Assembly (NCBI GenBank): GCA_002104895.1
Contig: MCFG01000007.1
Coordinates: forward strand, 87,501-151,500
Source of the DNA: Anaeromyces robustus
Lineage: Eukaryota > Neocallimastigomycota > Neocallimastigomycetes > Neocallimastigales > Neocallimastigaceae
Length of the DNA stretch: 64,000 bases
Reading direction: 5' to 3'
The notes below the pieces were generated by a model. That model saw only the letters and a program-made list of their open reading frames with translations, was not told the origin of the DNA and made no database searches. The translations under genes and the position numbers were made by a program. The stretch's first letter is position 1. Each line of letters opens with the position of its first letter. This document shows, piece by piece, positions 11,261 through 25,455 of the stretch.

Positions 11261-12666
11261 ATATATAACAATATATTATTAATATTTCATTTTATATAAA
11301 TACAAATAAATAAATTAATAAATAAATAAAAAGTTTCGGAAATAAAGAAAACAATACAAATTAAAATTGTATAAAAAAAAAAAATTTTTTTTTTTCTCTT
11401 TAATACAAATTTTTTATTTGTGTTTAAAAAGTTTTATTTTTTTTTTTGTAATTAAACCATATAATAAAAGTAATTTTGTTTGGTGTAACCATAATTTATA
11501 GAAATATTAATTATGGAGCATAAATATTTAATATATTTAATACATACATACATTTATAAACATTATAAAATAATATATACATCCTATTTATTAATATCAA
11601 TTCTTATTATATTATAAACTATATTTGAATAAAAAGTTTTTTTAAGTGGATTTAAAAGGACACTTTGATTAGCAACATGTTTTTTTTTTTTTTTTTTAAA
11701 AAAAACTAATGGAATAATCATATAATTAAAAAATTTAAAAATTTAACTGTTTATATATATGTGTATATGTAATATATATTATAAAGATTACTTAATATTT
11801 TTATTTAGTTGGATTATTTTTTTTATTGTTTAAATTAATTTTTTGAAAATATATACGTTTTAAAACATTTTAAGAAAGAAAAATGAAATATTAGTTTCTT
11901 CTATTTTTTTTTTTTTTTTTTGTATTTATATAATTAAATTCAAATTATACAGATTTTATTTATTTATTTATTTATTTATTTATTTTTCTATAAAGAAAAT
12001 ACCCATCCATAAATGTTTTAAAAAAATTTTTTATATATATAAATATAAAGTTAAATTAATATAAAGTTATATTAAAGGATTTTTAATTTTAAAAAAAAAA
12101 TTTAAATTAATATTTTTATATAATTGAATGTATTTTATAATATATTATTTTTTATTGTGTAACACACATTTTTTTAACTTGTATAAACTTTCCATATTTA
12201 TATATTAAATGAAAATTTGAAGGTAATAAGAACTATTTATATCATATGTAATATATAATATATGATATATAATATAATCTATAAAACTAATATATATTAT
12301 ATTATATTAGAATTATTTAAATAATTAAATACAAATTATACAGATTTTATTTTATTTTATTTTTATTTACATTCTTTACCTTTATTGTTAATTCTTTTTT
12401 TTTTTTATTTTTGTATCTAATTTTATTTAATTTTTTTTTTTTTTATTTTCTTATAGTTGCTTTTTTATTTTTTTCATTTTAACAATTTAAATTATTAAGA
12501 AGCTTCTTTTTATAAAAAAAGTTTAAATATTAATTATTATATTTAAATCATTTAAATAATTAATTTAAAGAAAAAAAAATATACCCGAAATTTTTATTTT
12601 TATATAATATAATAGAAGTATTTAAAGATAATTTATATCATTTATTAAAATAAAAAAAAGACCAAA
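11261..12666. other. Intergenic, no gene seen
   Basis: AT-rich with homopolymers and a short ATTT run (about 11955-11985). A phrase around AAATTATACAGATTTTATT recurs at about 11944 and 12331. It should contain the promoter of the first receptor gene; no specific element is recognisable. Confidence 0.6.
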
Positions 12667-13693
12667 ATGCTTGAAAAGGTAAACTATATTTTGATTTTGA
12701 AAAATTATAATTAATAAAACAAAAATAAATAAATGTTTAAATAATAAGCATGTAGAAAATAAAGAATAATAATATATAATAAATTATTATAAATAGTATA
12801 TTAATTTTACATGCTTATTTTTTTTTATAATTATTACAAAATAATAATGACAACAACAATACTAATATTATAAACAATACATTTAATAATAATGATATAT
12901 AAAAAAGAGGACTATATTTAATACAACTGTCGTTAATGACGATGAATTCAACGAATACAAAAACAGAGGATTCATTACTGAAAAAGGTTTTGTATTTGAA
13001 AAACTTACTTATAAAATTTTATTTGTGTTATTCGTTGTTATCTTTGGAGTTTCTTTAATATTGTAAATATTATTAGTATTTTTAATATGTAATATAATAT
13101 AATAAATATACATATATTTTATTTTTTTTATTTTTTAGAATTTTTTAGAATTACTGATATATTTATTATAAATATATATATGTTTTGTTTTGTTTTGTTT
13201 TGTTTTTCCTAAAAGATTTTACAAGTTACGTAAGTCATATATTATTCGTCAAAGAGGTTTTACTTTAAGTTTTATTGGTGGTATTGTCACTTTTATAAAT
13301 GTTTTTATTGGATTTGTAAGTAAAAAAAAAAATTATAAAAATATATTTATTATTTAAATTAGAAAAAAGAAAATATTTCAAATAAATGAGTTTATGTATA
13401 AGTAATTGTGAAATAATATTACTTAGAAAAAATATAATTAATTTTTTGTTTTGTTTAAAATATATTTTATTCCTATTAGTTACCTCAATTAATGAAAGTT
13501 CCATGTCCATGTATGCTTTTTTTTTTTTTTTAATAAAATTAAATTTTCTTTTATTTATATATAATTTATATATAAAATAAATACTTAACTATTTTATTTC
13601 TATTTACTTTTAATAGTGACTGTTTATAATTCCAATTTCTTAAATGTTCTTGTTAATTTAATGTAAGCTAAAAATAAAGTTTACCTTAAATAT

Positions 13694-13729
<36 letters not shown>

Positions 13730-15119
13730 TTATTATTTTTATTTTTACTAATATATTTTAATATAAAATATAGTTTCTTCTGTAGAAGTCTTCGTGTATT
13801 TTTATATTATCGTTATAATATTTTCAAAGGTAAATAAAATGATATAAATTTTTTTTCTTATTTATTGTGTTATTAATTCAATTAAAAATTATATATATAT
13901 ATTATATATATAATATTATATTATAAATAGTATCCTCTGTTAAAAAAAGAGAAAAATTCATTAACTCAAAGAAAAGTTTAAGTAATGAAGAACCAAGTAG
14001 TTATTTATCAAGAATTATAAAAAAAATTAATTATATTCTTGCTGCTGTTATTATTATCCCAGCTGTAAGATTTATTTATTATATTAAAAATAGAAATAAA
14101 TATCATTGAATTATAAATTATATAAATCAAAAATAAATAAATAAATAAATAATCATTATTAATTAATATCTATATTATTTTTATATCATTAATATAAATA
14201 TAAATATAATATAATATAATATAATTAAACATTTTTAGTTAATCTGTTTAATTGGTACAATTATTATTCACCTTACATTAAAGGATGGTACATGCAGGTA
14301 AATATAGATAAAAAAAATTTTTTTTTCTTTTTTTCTTATAATTTATAAAATTTATATATATATTAAATTTTAATAAATATATTATTTCATTAATTTATTA
14401 TTAGTATTTCATCCTTTGATGATGCTATGATAGATTTAAAAAAAAATAAGGGTAGACAATTATTCTTTATTGTTCAAATTTGTGGTGGAGTATATATGGT
14501 TCTTAGTTTTATTATGACAATTTTATTATCATTTATTAAGGATACTAAAACATTTGGTGCTAAGGTTTATATCAAAATGTTTTTTTTTTTTTTTTTTATA
14601 ATAAAAAAAGAACAAAAAAAAAATAATAATTAAATAAATAGAAATATTAATAAAACTATATATATATACATATATATAATCTAATAATATAATTTTAAAT
14701 CTTTTTATCACTATATAAAATATATTAATAAAAAAAAAATTTTTTTTTATATATTCACAATACAATAGTTTGAATGTATTAGTACTTGTATATTAATTTT
14801 AATTTCCAACATTATTAATATTATACTTCAAGTTAATGCCAGTACTGATTATGATGTTAACACTAATAATCATCGTAGAATGTATTTAGATCTTTTCGAA
14901 ATTACAAAAGGTGGTAAAATATTGTTTATGATTGTTTCAATTTATATGTTATTTACTTCTATTACTTTACCAGTTATTCGTCACTTTATGGCAAAAAGAG
15001 CAAAGAGAAGACTTGCTGATGAAGTAAATATATATATAAAATAATAAAAATATTAATTAATTAATTAATTTATTTATTTATTCATTTATTTATTTATATA
15101 ATTATTATTAAATTTAAAC

Positions 15120-15150
<31 letters not shown>

Positions 15151-15702
15151 AAATTATATTAATTATTATAGGAATTACATACTAAAGAATATTTCAGTAA
15201 GGTTTTAGATGATCCATCTTTAGTTAATGAATTAAGAAATATTGCTATTAAAGAATTTTCTGCTGAAAATGTTTTATTCTGGGAAAATTACAAAGTATTA
15301 CAAAATATGAATTATCGTTATTACGTTGAATCTAAAAAAGCTGAAGAAATGGGTGATATGAGACTTCTTGATCAATATGATTTTGAAGGATATTATCAAC
15401 AACAAATTAAATCTTATACTACTCCAACCATTCAAAATATTACTTATGATAGTAATATTCCAGTTCCAAAAGAAATCAATCCATATTATCAAAGATTCTA
15501 TAATACTTTTATTGATATAAACGGATCAGCAAGAGTTAATATTTCAGGAGAAGTTTCTAAAGAAATTCGAAATGAAATACCTCTTCCAACCGTTGGTATT
15601 TTTGATAAAGCTAAAGATGAAGTTGTTGATATGATGTATGAATCTATTTATCCAATACTTTTATCAAAACATGAAAAATATATTAATGAAACACTTTATT
15701 AG
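12667..15702 (+). CDS. 7TM receptor with C-terminal RGS domain, paralog 1
   Basis: Eleven exons: 12667-12678, 12908-13062, 13216-13315, 13480-13510, 13617-13662, 13774-13829, 13931-14064, 14239-14297, 14405-14564, 14769-15023, 15172-15702. The total is 1539 nt, 512 residues, with the frame closed throughout. The protein has a short N-terminus with an NTT glycosylation sequon and seven hydrophobic segments (about residues 40-335). Cys residues in the loop after TM2 (VPCP) and before TM5 (DGTC) could form the usual receptor disulfide. The last exon encodes an RGS domain: LRNIAIKEFSAENVLFWENY, then an insertion of about 70 residues, then FYNTFID and FDKAKDEVVDMMYESIYPIL. RGS domains accelerate GTP hydrolysis by G-alpha. 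The architecture is that of fungal GprK-type and plant AtRGS1-type proteins. Ligand unknown. Confidence 0.88.
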
Positions 15703-16226
15703 ATGAAAAAAGATATTTTTTTTTAATTTTATTTTTTTTTTGTATCTATCTAAGCATGAAAAATAATATTAATGAAACAATTTATTAGATAAAAATTTTT
15801 TTTGTTTATTTTTTACATCTTTTTTTACATCTTTTTTTTTTTTTAATAATCATTAATTATTATCTATTTTGAAGTTTATAAAAATTTTTTTTTGTATGAA
15901 TAAAAAATTGTTTAAATAACAAATAAAGAATAAAAAATAAAAAATAAAAAAATAAAAACTATTTTTAAAATTAAAATAAATTTGTTAATTATTTAGTAAC
16001 TATTATAATATATTATTAAAAATAATATATTTATTTATGTATAATACTTTTCTTAAAAGTTAAATAATAATATTTTACATACATACGTTATATATTATAT
16101 TTAAAAATTTTTTAATATAAAATTATTATAAACCATATTTTATTTTTTTGTCATTTATTTATTATTAATATTATTATTTTTTCTTTTTTTTTTTTTTTTT
16201 AATTATTATATTTATTATTTACTATT

Positions 16227-16315
<89 letters not shown>

Positions 16316-17421
16316 TTATTTATGTTTATCTCTAATTTTATACCAATTTTATTATAAAAAATTTCTATTATTTTATATTATATTATTTAATATTATATTT
16401 AATATATATTAAAAATATTTTATAATTATATTATTAATATATATATTATATAAATTTTATAATATAATTAATTATAATTAATTTAAATTGTGTAACCAAT
16501 TTATCATATAGAATTTTTTATTTTTTATTTTTTTATTTTTTATTTTTTTTTTTAAATTTTTAATATAAAAAATCACTATAAATAAAAACTAATAATTTTT
16601 TTAGTTTTTATATTTTTAATTATTTATTATTTTTTTTTTATATTTTTTTTTAATTATTTTTTTTAGTCAGTTTATCATTTTACTTTTTTAATAATATTTA
16701 ATGAAATAATTTTATTTGGTTAAAATAAATATTAACATATTAAAAAATAAAAAAGAAAAGATAAAAATAACTTATCATATTGTTAACTAACAATGGACTT
16801 TTTAAAATAAAATATATAAATTGATCATTTATTAATTTTTTATTAATAAATGATCTTTAATATATAAAATAATTTTTTTTAATAACTTGAATAAATAAAA
16901 AAATTTATATATAAAATAAATAAATTATTCATTTATATATATATAAAATATAAATAAATAATTAATAATGAAGTAAATAAATAATTTTATAATAATAAAT
17001 TAAATTATTTATATATATTATTTCTTTTAATTTTTTTTATTAAAAAATTTTTTTTCTTTTTAGTTTTTTCTTTTATTGTAAATTATTGTAAAAAATTCGT
17101 AAAAAAATTGAAATTTAAATTTTAAATTTTGACATTGAACATATTTTATTAAATATTTTTTATTAAACAAACATTATTATTATTATTATTATTATTATAG
17201 ACTTTTGTATATATATAAAGAAAAAATTATTATTAAAAGATAATAATTTTTTTTTAAAAGTCTATAATAATTATTACTCCCAAAGTATTAATATTTAAAA
17301 TATATTTAAAAAAAACTTTTCACTCAACAATATATATTATATTTGTCAATATATTCACATATATATATATATAAAGTCATATTAAAGACTTATTATATAA
17401 TAACGAAAATAATAAATTAGA
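15703..17421. other. Intergenic with ATTT microsatellite
   Basis: Spacer between receptor paralogs 1 and 2. It contains an ATTT array (about 16227-16317), many homopolymers and a TATTAT run near 17175. Just after 15702 a short phrase repeats the end of the receptor ORF (AAGCATGAAAAATAATATTAATGA-like, near 15754), a small local duplication. No gene seen. Confidence 0.6.
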
Positions 17422-20342
17422 ATGATTGAAAAGGTATAATTTATATTTAATTTCATTTAAAAAAATATATATTTTTTAATAAATGTTAATTTCATTTATT
17501 TTTATAAATGTTAATTTCAATTATTTTTAAAATAATTTTTTTTTAAAAAAAAAAAATAAAAAGAGAACTAAATTTAATACTACTTTTGTTAATGAAAATG
17601 AATTCAAAGAATATAAAGAACGAGGTTTTATTTCATATGATGGTTTTAAAATAGAAAAAACTTTCTATAAAGTATTTTTTGCAGTTTTTGTGGTCTTCTT
17701 TGGTGTTTCCTTAATATTGTAAAATATTTTTTCATTTTTTTTTACATAATTATAATTATTATTATAATTATTATATATTATATAGAATTAATATAATTAA
17801 TATATATATATAAAAGATATTATATATTTCGCAAATCATATATTATACGTCAAAGAGGTTTTACTCTATCATTTATTGGTGGTATTATAACTTTTTTGAA
17901 TGTTTTTATAGGATTTGTACGTAAATAACAATAACAATATTAATATTAATATTTATATATATATTTTATATACAATTAGTACTATATACTATATACTTTA
18001 ATAATTATATACATGTATAAAAATATTAATTATTTTTATTAATGTAATAATTTTTTTTTAAAAAAGTTCCCTCAATTAATGAAAGTACCTTGTGCATGTA
18101 TGTATTGAAAAGTTTATAAATATATATATATATATATTGTATATATTTGATAAAGAAGAATTTACATTAATAACTTTTTTTTTTATTTTAATTTTAATCT
18201 TAATTTTAATTTTATTTAATTATTTTAGTATCTGTATACAATTCAAATGTGTTAAACGTTCTAGTTATTTTAATGTAATTTATTTAAATACATACATATA
18301 TATATTTATAAATTAATTTTTAATATAATATATTAAATACTGTAATATAATCTAATATATATTATATATATTTTATATAATAATAATAGTTTCTTTTGTA
18401 GAAGTCTTCGTGTTGTATTATACTATCGTTATAATATTTTCAAAGGTAAAAATATATATATATATAGTTTAAATATCAAAAATATTATATTTTTTATTCC
18501 AATATAATTTATTTATAATTATGTTTATATTTGTTAAAAAATTTTTTTAAATAAAAGTTACCTCCGTTAAAAAAAGAGAATTAGTTTTAAATTCAAAGAA
18601 AGAAGAACATGTAAAAGAACCAAACAATTATTTAGCAAAAATAATGAAAAAAATTAATTATATTTTGGTTGCTGTTATTATTATACCAACTGTAACTATT
18701 AAAATATATTAATAATAAATAATATATAATATTATTAATTAATTATATTTTTTAATTGTAAGAAATAATAAATTTATTTACACTTATTTAATATTATTAA
18801 TTATAATTATTTTAGTTAATTTCATTATTGACTACTATTATTATTCATTTATCGATAGAAAAGGGTACATGCAGGTAAAATAAAAAAAAAAAGAAAAAGA
18901 AAATCATATAATAATATACTAATATTATAATAACTATTACCTTTATATGTTAAATTATTATTATTATATTATTATATTATTATTATTATATTTATAACTA
19001 AATAAATATTAGTTTTACCGAATATGAGGATGCTATGATAAATCTAAAGCAAAACAAAGGCAGATCATTATTCATTGTAGTTCAAATATTTGGAGGTATA
19101 TATATTCTTATTAGTTTTATAATGACCATTTTACTTTGTTTTGTAAAAGATGTAAATACTTTTGGTGTTAAGGTAAATAAGAAAAGTAATTTTTTTTTAA
19201 AAAAAAAAGATAATTAAAACAAATAATTATATATCTTAATTATTTTTTTTATATATTAGTTTATATATAAATATATATATTATAAATACTAAATTTATTT
19301 ATTATTTTATTATTTTATCATTTTAAATTAAATACAAACTAATATTTAAAGTTTGAATGTATAAGCACTTGTATATTGATTTTAATTTTCAATATTATTA
19401 ATGTTATTTTACAAGTTACTGCTAGTACCAATTATGATTTTAATAGCAGCAAACATCGTAGAATGTATTTAGATCTTTTTGAAATTACTAAAGGTGGTAA
19501 AATGTTATTTATCATTGTTTCTATTTATATGTTATTTACTTCTATTACTTTACCAATTATTCATTATTTAAATGCCAGAAGAATTAATAAAAAATTTAAA
19601 GACGAAGTAATTATTTTTTTTAGATTATATATTATAATATTTATAGAATTTTTAATTAATAATTAATAACTAATAAATAATAATTAATAATTAATAATAA
19701 ATAATTAATAATAAATGTTAATATTAATGTCAACTTTTTTTTTATTATTATTATTTTAATTTTAATCATTAAATTATTATATATTAATACCATTTATTTT
19801 TATAGGAATTAAATTCTAAAACATATTTCAATAAAGTTTTGAATAATTCATCTTTAGTAAATGAATTAAGAAATATCGCTATTAAAGAATTCTCTGTTGA
19901 AAATATATTATTCTGGGAAAATTATAAAATTTTACAAAATATGAATTATCGTCATTATGTTGAATCTAAAAAAGCTGAAGAAATTGGTGATATAAGTCTT
20001 CTTAATCAATATGATTTTGAAGGTTATTATCAACAACAAGTTCAATCTTTCACTACACCTACTTCTATTATGGAAAATTATTCTTATGATTCTAATATAC
20101 CAGTACCAAAAGAAATTATTCCATATTATAAAAGATTTTTTGATACTTTTATTGATCCTAATGGATCAGCAGTTGTAAATATTTCAAATGAAGTTATAAA
20201 ACAAATTTATAATGAAATACCATTACCATCTGTTGGTATATTTGATGCAGCTAAAGATGAAATTGTTGATATAATGTATACTACAATATATCCGGTTCTT
20301 TTAAAGAAAAATGAAAAATACATTAAAGAAATTCTTGGTTAA
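17422..20342 (+). CDS. 7TM receptor with C-terminal RGS domain, paralog 2
   Basis: Eleven exons: 17422-17433, 17564-17718, 17817-17916, 18067-18097, 18229-18274, 18390-18445, 18558-18691, 18816-18874, 19013-19172, 19352-19606, 19806-20342. The total is 1545 nt, 514 residues. All exon lengths equal those of paralog 1 except the last (537 against 531 nt), so the two arose by tandem duplication. It has seven hydrophobic segments, the same loop cysteines and a full RGS domain (IAIKEFSVENILFWENY, FFDTFID, IFDAAKDEIVDIMYTTIYPVL). Intron sequences have diverged almost completely while the exons remain close, which indicates an old duplication under purifying selection. Expected role: G-protein-coupled sensing with built-in GTPase activation at a membrane. 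Confidence 0.88.
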
Positions 20343-20983
20343 AAAAAAAAAAAGAAAAATTAAAACCTATTTATTTATTTATTTATTATATATAATAATA
20401 ATATAGTTTTATAAAATAATTTAAAGAAAAAAAATTATAAAGTTTAAAACTATTATTTTTTATTATATTTCTTAAATATTTTTTTTTCTGTATAATATTT
20501 GAAAATATTATATGATGTATATATATTTGTAAAATAAAAAGAAGAAATAAAATAAACGAATATACAAATATTTTTAAGTAAATATATATTATTTTTTTCT
20601 TTTTTCCTTTTTTTTCTTTTTTTTCAAAAACATTAAATTAAAGAATATACAAATATATTCTAAATAAATAGATTTAATATTTTTTATTTTTTTGGTTGTT
20701 TTGAATAATTTTCATGAAGAAAAAATTAAAAAGAAAATTCTAAAAAAAAAAAATAAATAAATAAATAAAAAAATAAATAAATAAATAAATAATTAATTAA
20801 TTAAATAAATTAATAAATTTTTTATATATTAATATCCATTAAAATAAAAATCCAATATTTTATGTATAAATATATTATATTTTTTATAATTGTAATATAA
20901 TAAATCAATTTAAAATACATTTTAATATTTGTTGTTTTATATAAAATAAAAATTGAGAATTTATTTCATAGATAAAAATGCTC

Positions 20984-21014
<31 letters not shown>

Positions 21015-21544
21015 GCTACCATAAAATAATTCAAAAAATTACCATATAATCAATAATTTTTATTACCATGTTTTTTTTTTTTTTTTTTAAAAAAAAAAAA
21101 TTAAATATTAAATATATATAATATCTTTAATATCTGTATGTAGTATTTAATAATTAATGTCACCATTAGTATTAACTAAAAACTAATATTAATTTATTCA
21201 AATATTCAAAAAAAAAAAAGTAACAAATAAAAAATATTATTTTAGGATAGTATTTTTTAATGATAAGAATTATTAGGTTGTTAGTTAAAAAAAACCAGTT
21301 ATATTACTATTTTTTTCCTTAATAAACATATTTCTATACTTTTTTTTTTCTTTTTTCTTTTTTTTTTTTTTTTTTTTTTGATGAATAAATAAATATTAAT
21401 AAATAAATATATATAGATATAATAAAAATTAATATATAAATATATATATATAATAAAACTAAATGTTCCATAATTTCTATATAAGAAAAATTGTCTTAGC
21501 CAAAAAGAAAAAAAAAATTTATTACAAAATTATTTATTTATTTT

Positions 21545-21587
<43 letters not shown>

Positions 21588-22579
21588 TATTCACCATAAA
21601 TAATTAAAACCAATAATATTAATAATAGAAAAAGTACCTACTCACAATAAATATAATATATAAATTGGATTTACTGCATAAAAACTTTAATTGATTTTTG
21701 TGTAACTAAAACAATTAATGATTCAAACCTTTTTTTTTAATAAAATTTGTAATAAATTAAAAAATTTTTTATTATGTAATATTAGTAATAATATATTATA
21801 ATATTTAATTTTATATTATATAAATATATTGTTAAAATACCTGTAATATATTTTTAATATATATTTAAATAATATTTAATTCAAAGAATTTTTTAAAAAA
21901 AAAAAAAAAAAAAAAAAAGTTAAAGAAAGTGTTCATCATTTAAATTAATTAAAAAAAAAAATATAAATTCTTTTTTCTTTTAAAGGTATTATTAAGAAAA
22001 AATTTTTTTTCTTAAACGGAAAATTAAATATTAAATAAATTCTTTAAATATAAATAAATAATAAATAATTTATATTATTTTAATATAAAATAAAGTTTTT
22101 TATTTATTTGTTATTTACACAAGAAAAAAAAAAAAAAAAAAAAAATACATATTTCAATAAATATTAAATATTAAATATGTTTTTTATATTATTTATTATT
22201 AATATAGAAAAAAGAAAAAGAAAATGATACTTTTTTTTCTTTGTTTATAATTATCAGAATTTTCATATTTTTAAAAAGTAATATAATATAATATAACATA
22301 AAATAGGGAAAATATTCTTTTGTATTATAACAATAAAATATTTTATTTTTTTTTTTTTTAATTATATTTAGATATATATTTGAAATAATATATAATATCA
22401 ATACATAATTAAAATATTTCTTAAATATTTTAAACTTTACACTCAATATTTACAACAAATAAAAAAGCCTAATTTGAATAAATATATTTTATTAATAAAG
22501 TCTTTTTTATTATTTTTTTATATAGCAAATCATAAATATTAATTTCGTAAAAAAAATTTTAATATAATAAATTAAAAAA
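20343..22579. other. Intergenic, no gene seen
   Basis: 2.2 kb of AT-rich spacer between paralogs 2 and 3, with long T and A runs, an ATTT array (about 21541-21589) and ATAT stretches. Short open frames here are low-complexity Lys/Ile/Tyr/Phe strings and are not credible genes. Confidence 0.6.
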
Positions 22580-22891
22580 ATGATTGAAAAGGTATGATTT
22601 ATTTAATACTGATATTTTGTTTATAATCATGTATATATTTAATAATTATTATATAAAATATATTTATTTAATATAATAAATGTTATTTTTCTTTTTTTCT
22701 TCTTTTTTTTTTAAAAAAAAAAGAGAGGTTTCTTTAACAATACTCAAGTTGAAAATTATGAATTCCAAGATTATAAACATTCTGGTTTTCTTGGAGTTGA
22801 TGACTTTAAATTCGAAAGAATTCTTTACACTATAATATTTGCTGTTTACAATGTTGTCTTTGTTGCCTCTTTATGCTTGTATGTTTTTATT

Positions 22892-22932
<41 letters not shown>

Positions 22933-23432
22933 TTTTAATTTTAAATGTCAATATATAAAATTTTAATTATGATAATAGCCATAATAATCAAAACAGTATT
23001 ACTAATAATATATAATAATTATTTAATATTAATATTAATATTAATATTAATATTAATATATTTTTTAAAATAATTATGTTTGATAATCTTATTATTTATA
23101 TTATTATTTGTATAATAAATTAGCTTTTATAAAATTCGTGATTCATCACTTATTCGTGAAAGAGGTTTCAAATTAACTTTCTTTGGTGGTATAATTACTT
23201 TCATTAATGCTTTCATTGGTTTTGTTAGTTTTTTTTTTTTTTCATTTTTTCTATAAATATTTTCTATAAATATTTTTTTATATAAAAATTAATAATTTAA
23301 TAATTAATATAAATTTATAAATTAATAATTTTATAATTTTTTAATTTTTAAATAAATAAATAAAAAAAAAAAAGATTCCACAAATGGTCAAAGTTCCATG
23401 TCCATGTATGAAAGTTTTTATATAATATATTA

Positions 23433-23494
<62 letters not shown>

Positions 23495-24831
23495 ATATGG
23501 AATTAAAACTTTATTATATAGATAAGTATATGATATAAAACTAACAATATAATATTTTTTTTAACAATAATACTTAGTAACTCTCTACAATTCCAATATT
23601 TTAAATGTTCTTGTTAATTTAATGTAATATATTTATATATATAAATATATATAAATATAAAAATATATAGATATAATATATTAAAAATTTTTTTTTACAC
23701 AATATTTATATATAACAGTTTCTTTGCCAGAACACTTCGTCTTGTATTACTTTATTACTTTAATGGTTTTGGTAAACTATATATGAATATATATTTAGTT
23801 ATATTATATTATATTTTAATATTTATTCATTTTTATCACTAATTTTAAATAATTAATATTTGAAATTTTTTATAATAATAATAGCTGATAAACAAGAAAA
23901 AGAATCTAACAAACGTTTACCAATTATTAACAACAAAGTTAACAGAATTCTTGCTCTTGTTATTTCTGTTCCAGCTGTATTTATCAAATTTTAATTTATT
24001 CTATTTAATTAAAATAAATTATAAAAATATATATTTAAAATTTTTTTTATTACTAACACTTTTTTATATATTTATCTATATTATTATAGTTAATTGCATT
24101 CATTATTACTGTTGGTCTTCATGCTAAATATTACGATAAATGCAGGTATATATATAAAATATATTGTTAATAGTATTTATATTATAAAAAAATTTTTTTT
24201 TTTAAATTTATATTAATTTTTAACTTCCTTTAAATATTATATATATAAATATATAAATTAAAAGATTTGATGTTTTTAGTGATGTTATGTTAGATTTAAA
24301 AACTAACAATGGAAGAGAATTATTCTATGTTGTTCAAGTTTTTGGTGGTATTTACATGGTTCTTAGTTTTGTTATGTCCATTCTTCTCTTTTACATTAAA
24401 GATGCAAACAGATATGGTGCTAAATTTGAAATGTTAAGTACTTGTATTTTAATTATAATCATTACTGTTTTCAATATTGTTCTTCAAAAAAAGGCTACTG
24501 GTGGTGAATTTGAATACAATGGTGAATTCCATAACAAATTATTCTTAAATCTTTTCGAAGTTACTAAAGGTGGTAAAATGTTATTTACATTCCTTTCTAT
24601 TTACATGTTATTCGCTTCTATTACTTTACCAGTTCTTCAATTCTACAAGAACAGAAAGAATGGTGTTTTAAGTGATGCCTCTTACTATGAAGTAAGTTTA
24701 TAAGTTTACATATATATAGTATTTATAAAAATATTATTATATTAAACCAAAAAAAAAAAAAGAGAGAGAGAGAGAGGCAAACTAACTTTTTTTTTTTTTT
24801 TACTTTTTATTTTAAATAGCTTAAAAATTAA
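22580..24831 (+). CDS. 7TM receptor paralog 3, lacking the RGS domain
   Basis: Exons 22580-22591, 22724-22878, 23124-23223, 23375-23405, 23578-23623, 23719-23771, 23885-23976, 24090-24145, 24280-24691 and a last 12-nt exon 24820-24831. The frame closes at 322 residues. The first five exons have the same lengths as in paralogs 1 and 2. The intron between the equivalents of exons 9 and 10 is absent and the exons are fused precisely (GAKFEMLSTC). The RGS exon is missing. The GTAAGT donor that preceded it survives at 24692. A good branch site (CTAAC) and pyrimidine tract lead to TAG at 24817-24819, followed by only Leu-Lys-Asn-stop. If unspliced, the frame ends at 24703 with Val-Ser-Leu, the same length. 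The product is a 7TM protein with no GAP module; the cytoplasmic linker between TM4 and its flank is also shorter. Confidence 0.83.
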
Positions 24832-25163
24832 ATTTCTTAATTGAAATTTATATATATTAAAAAGATTTAATATTTTTAAGTGGAAAAAAAGATAAAATAA
24901 GATGACAAGAATATATATTATTATTATGGAAAAAGATTATATGAAATACTTAATTAAAATGAAAAAGAAAATTGAATTAAAAATAATTATAATAAAAATT
25001 TATATTATTTTTATTAAAAGGTAAGTTTTTTTTTTTTATATGTATTATATAAATTAATTCTTTCTTTTATCTTTAAAATATATTTAATATAATTAATATA
25101 TAATATTTATTTATTTATTTATTTATTTATTTATAGAAATAAAATAAAAATGAATTCTTTATA

Positions 25164-25455
25164 AATAATTATACCATTTAAACATTATTTAGGATGTTTA
25201 ATCATTATATATATATATGTATATTATTCAAGCATATATCAATGAAGAGAAAATAATACATGAAATAGGAATGGGCTTAAATAATTATACCATATAAACA
25301 TTATTTAGAATGTTTAATCATTATATATATATATATATATATGTATATTATTCAAACATATATCAATGAAGAGAAAATAATACATGAAATAGGAAAGGGC
25401 TTAAATAATTATACCATTTAAACATTGTTTGGAATGTTTAATCATATATATATAT
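25164..25455. repeat. Tandem repeat, about 2.4 units of 116-124 bp
   Basis: Units start with AATAATTATACCAT at 25164, 25280 and 25404. Shared features are TTTAATCAT followed by an AT run of varying length, CATATATCAATGAAGAG, and AGGGCTTAA or TGGGCTTAA at the unit end. The length difference is mostly in the AT run. Confidence 0.92.

Noticed and set aside
13265-13580. Small overlapping ORFs on both strands in receptor paralog 1
   Set aside because: They span introns 3 and 4 and the 31-nt exon; the spliced frame explains the conserved residues.
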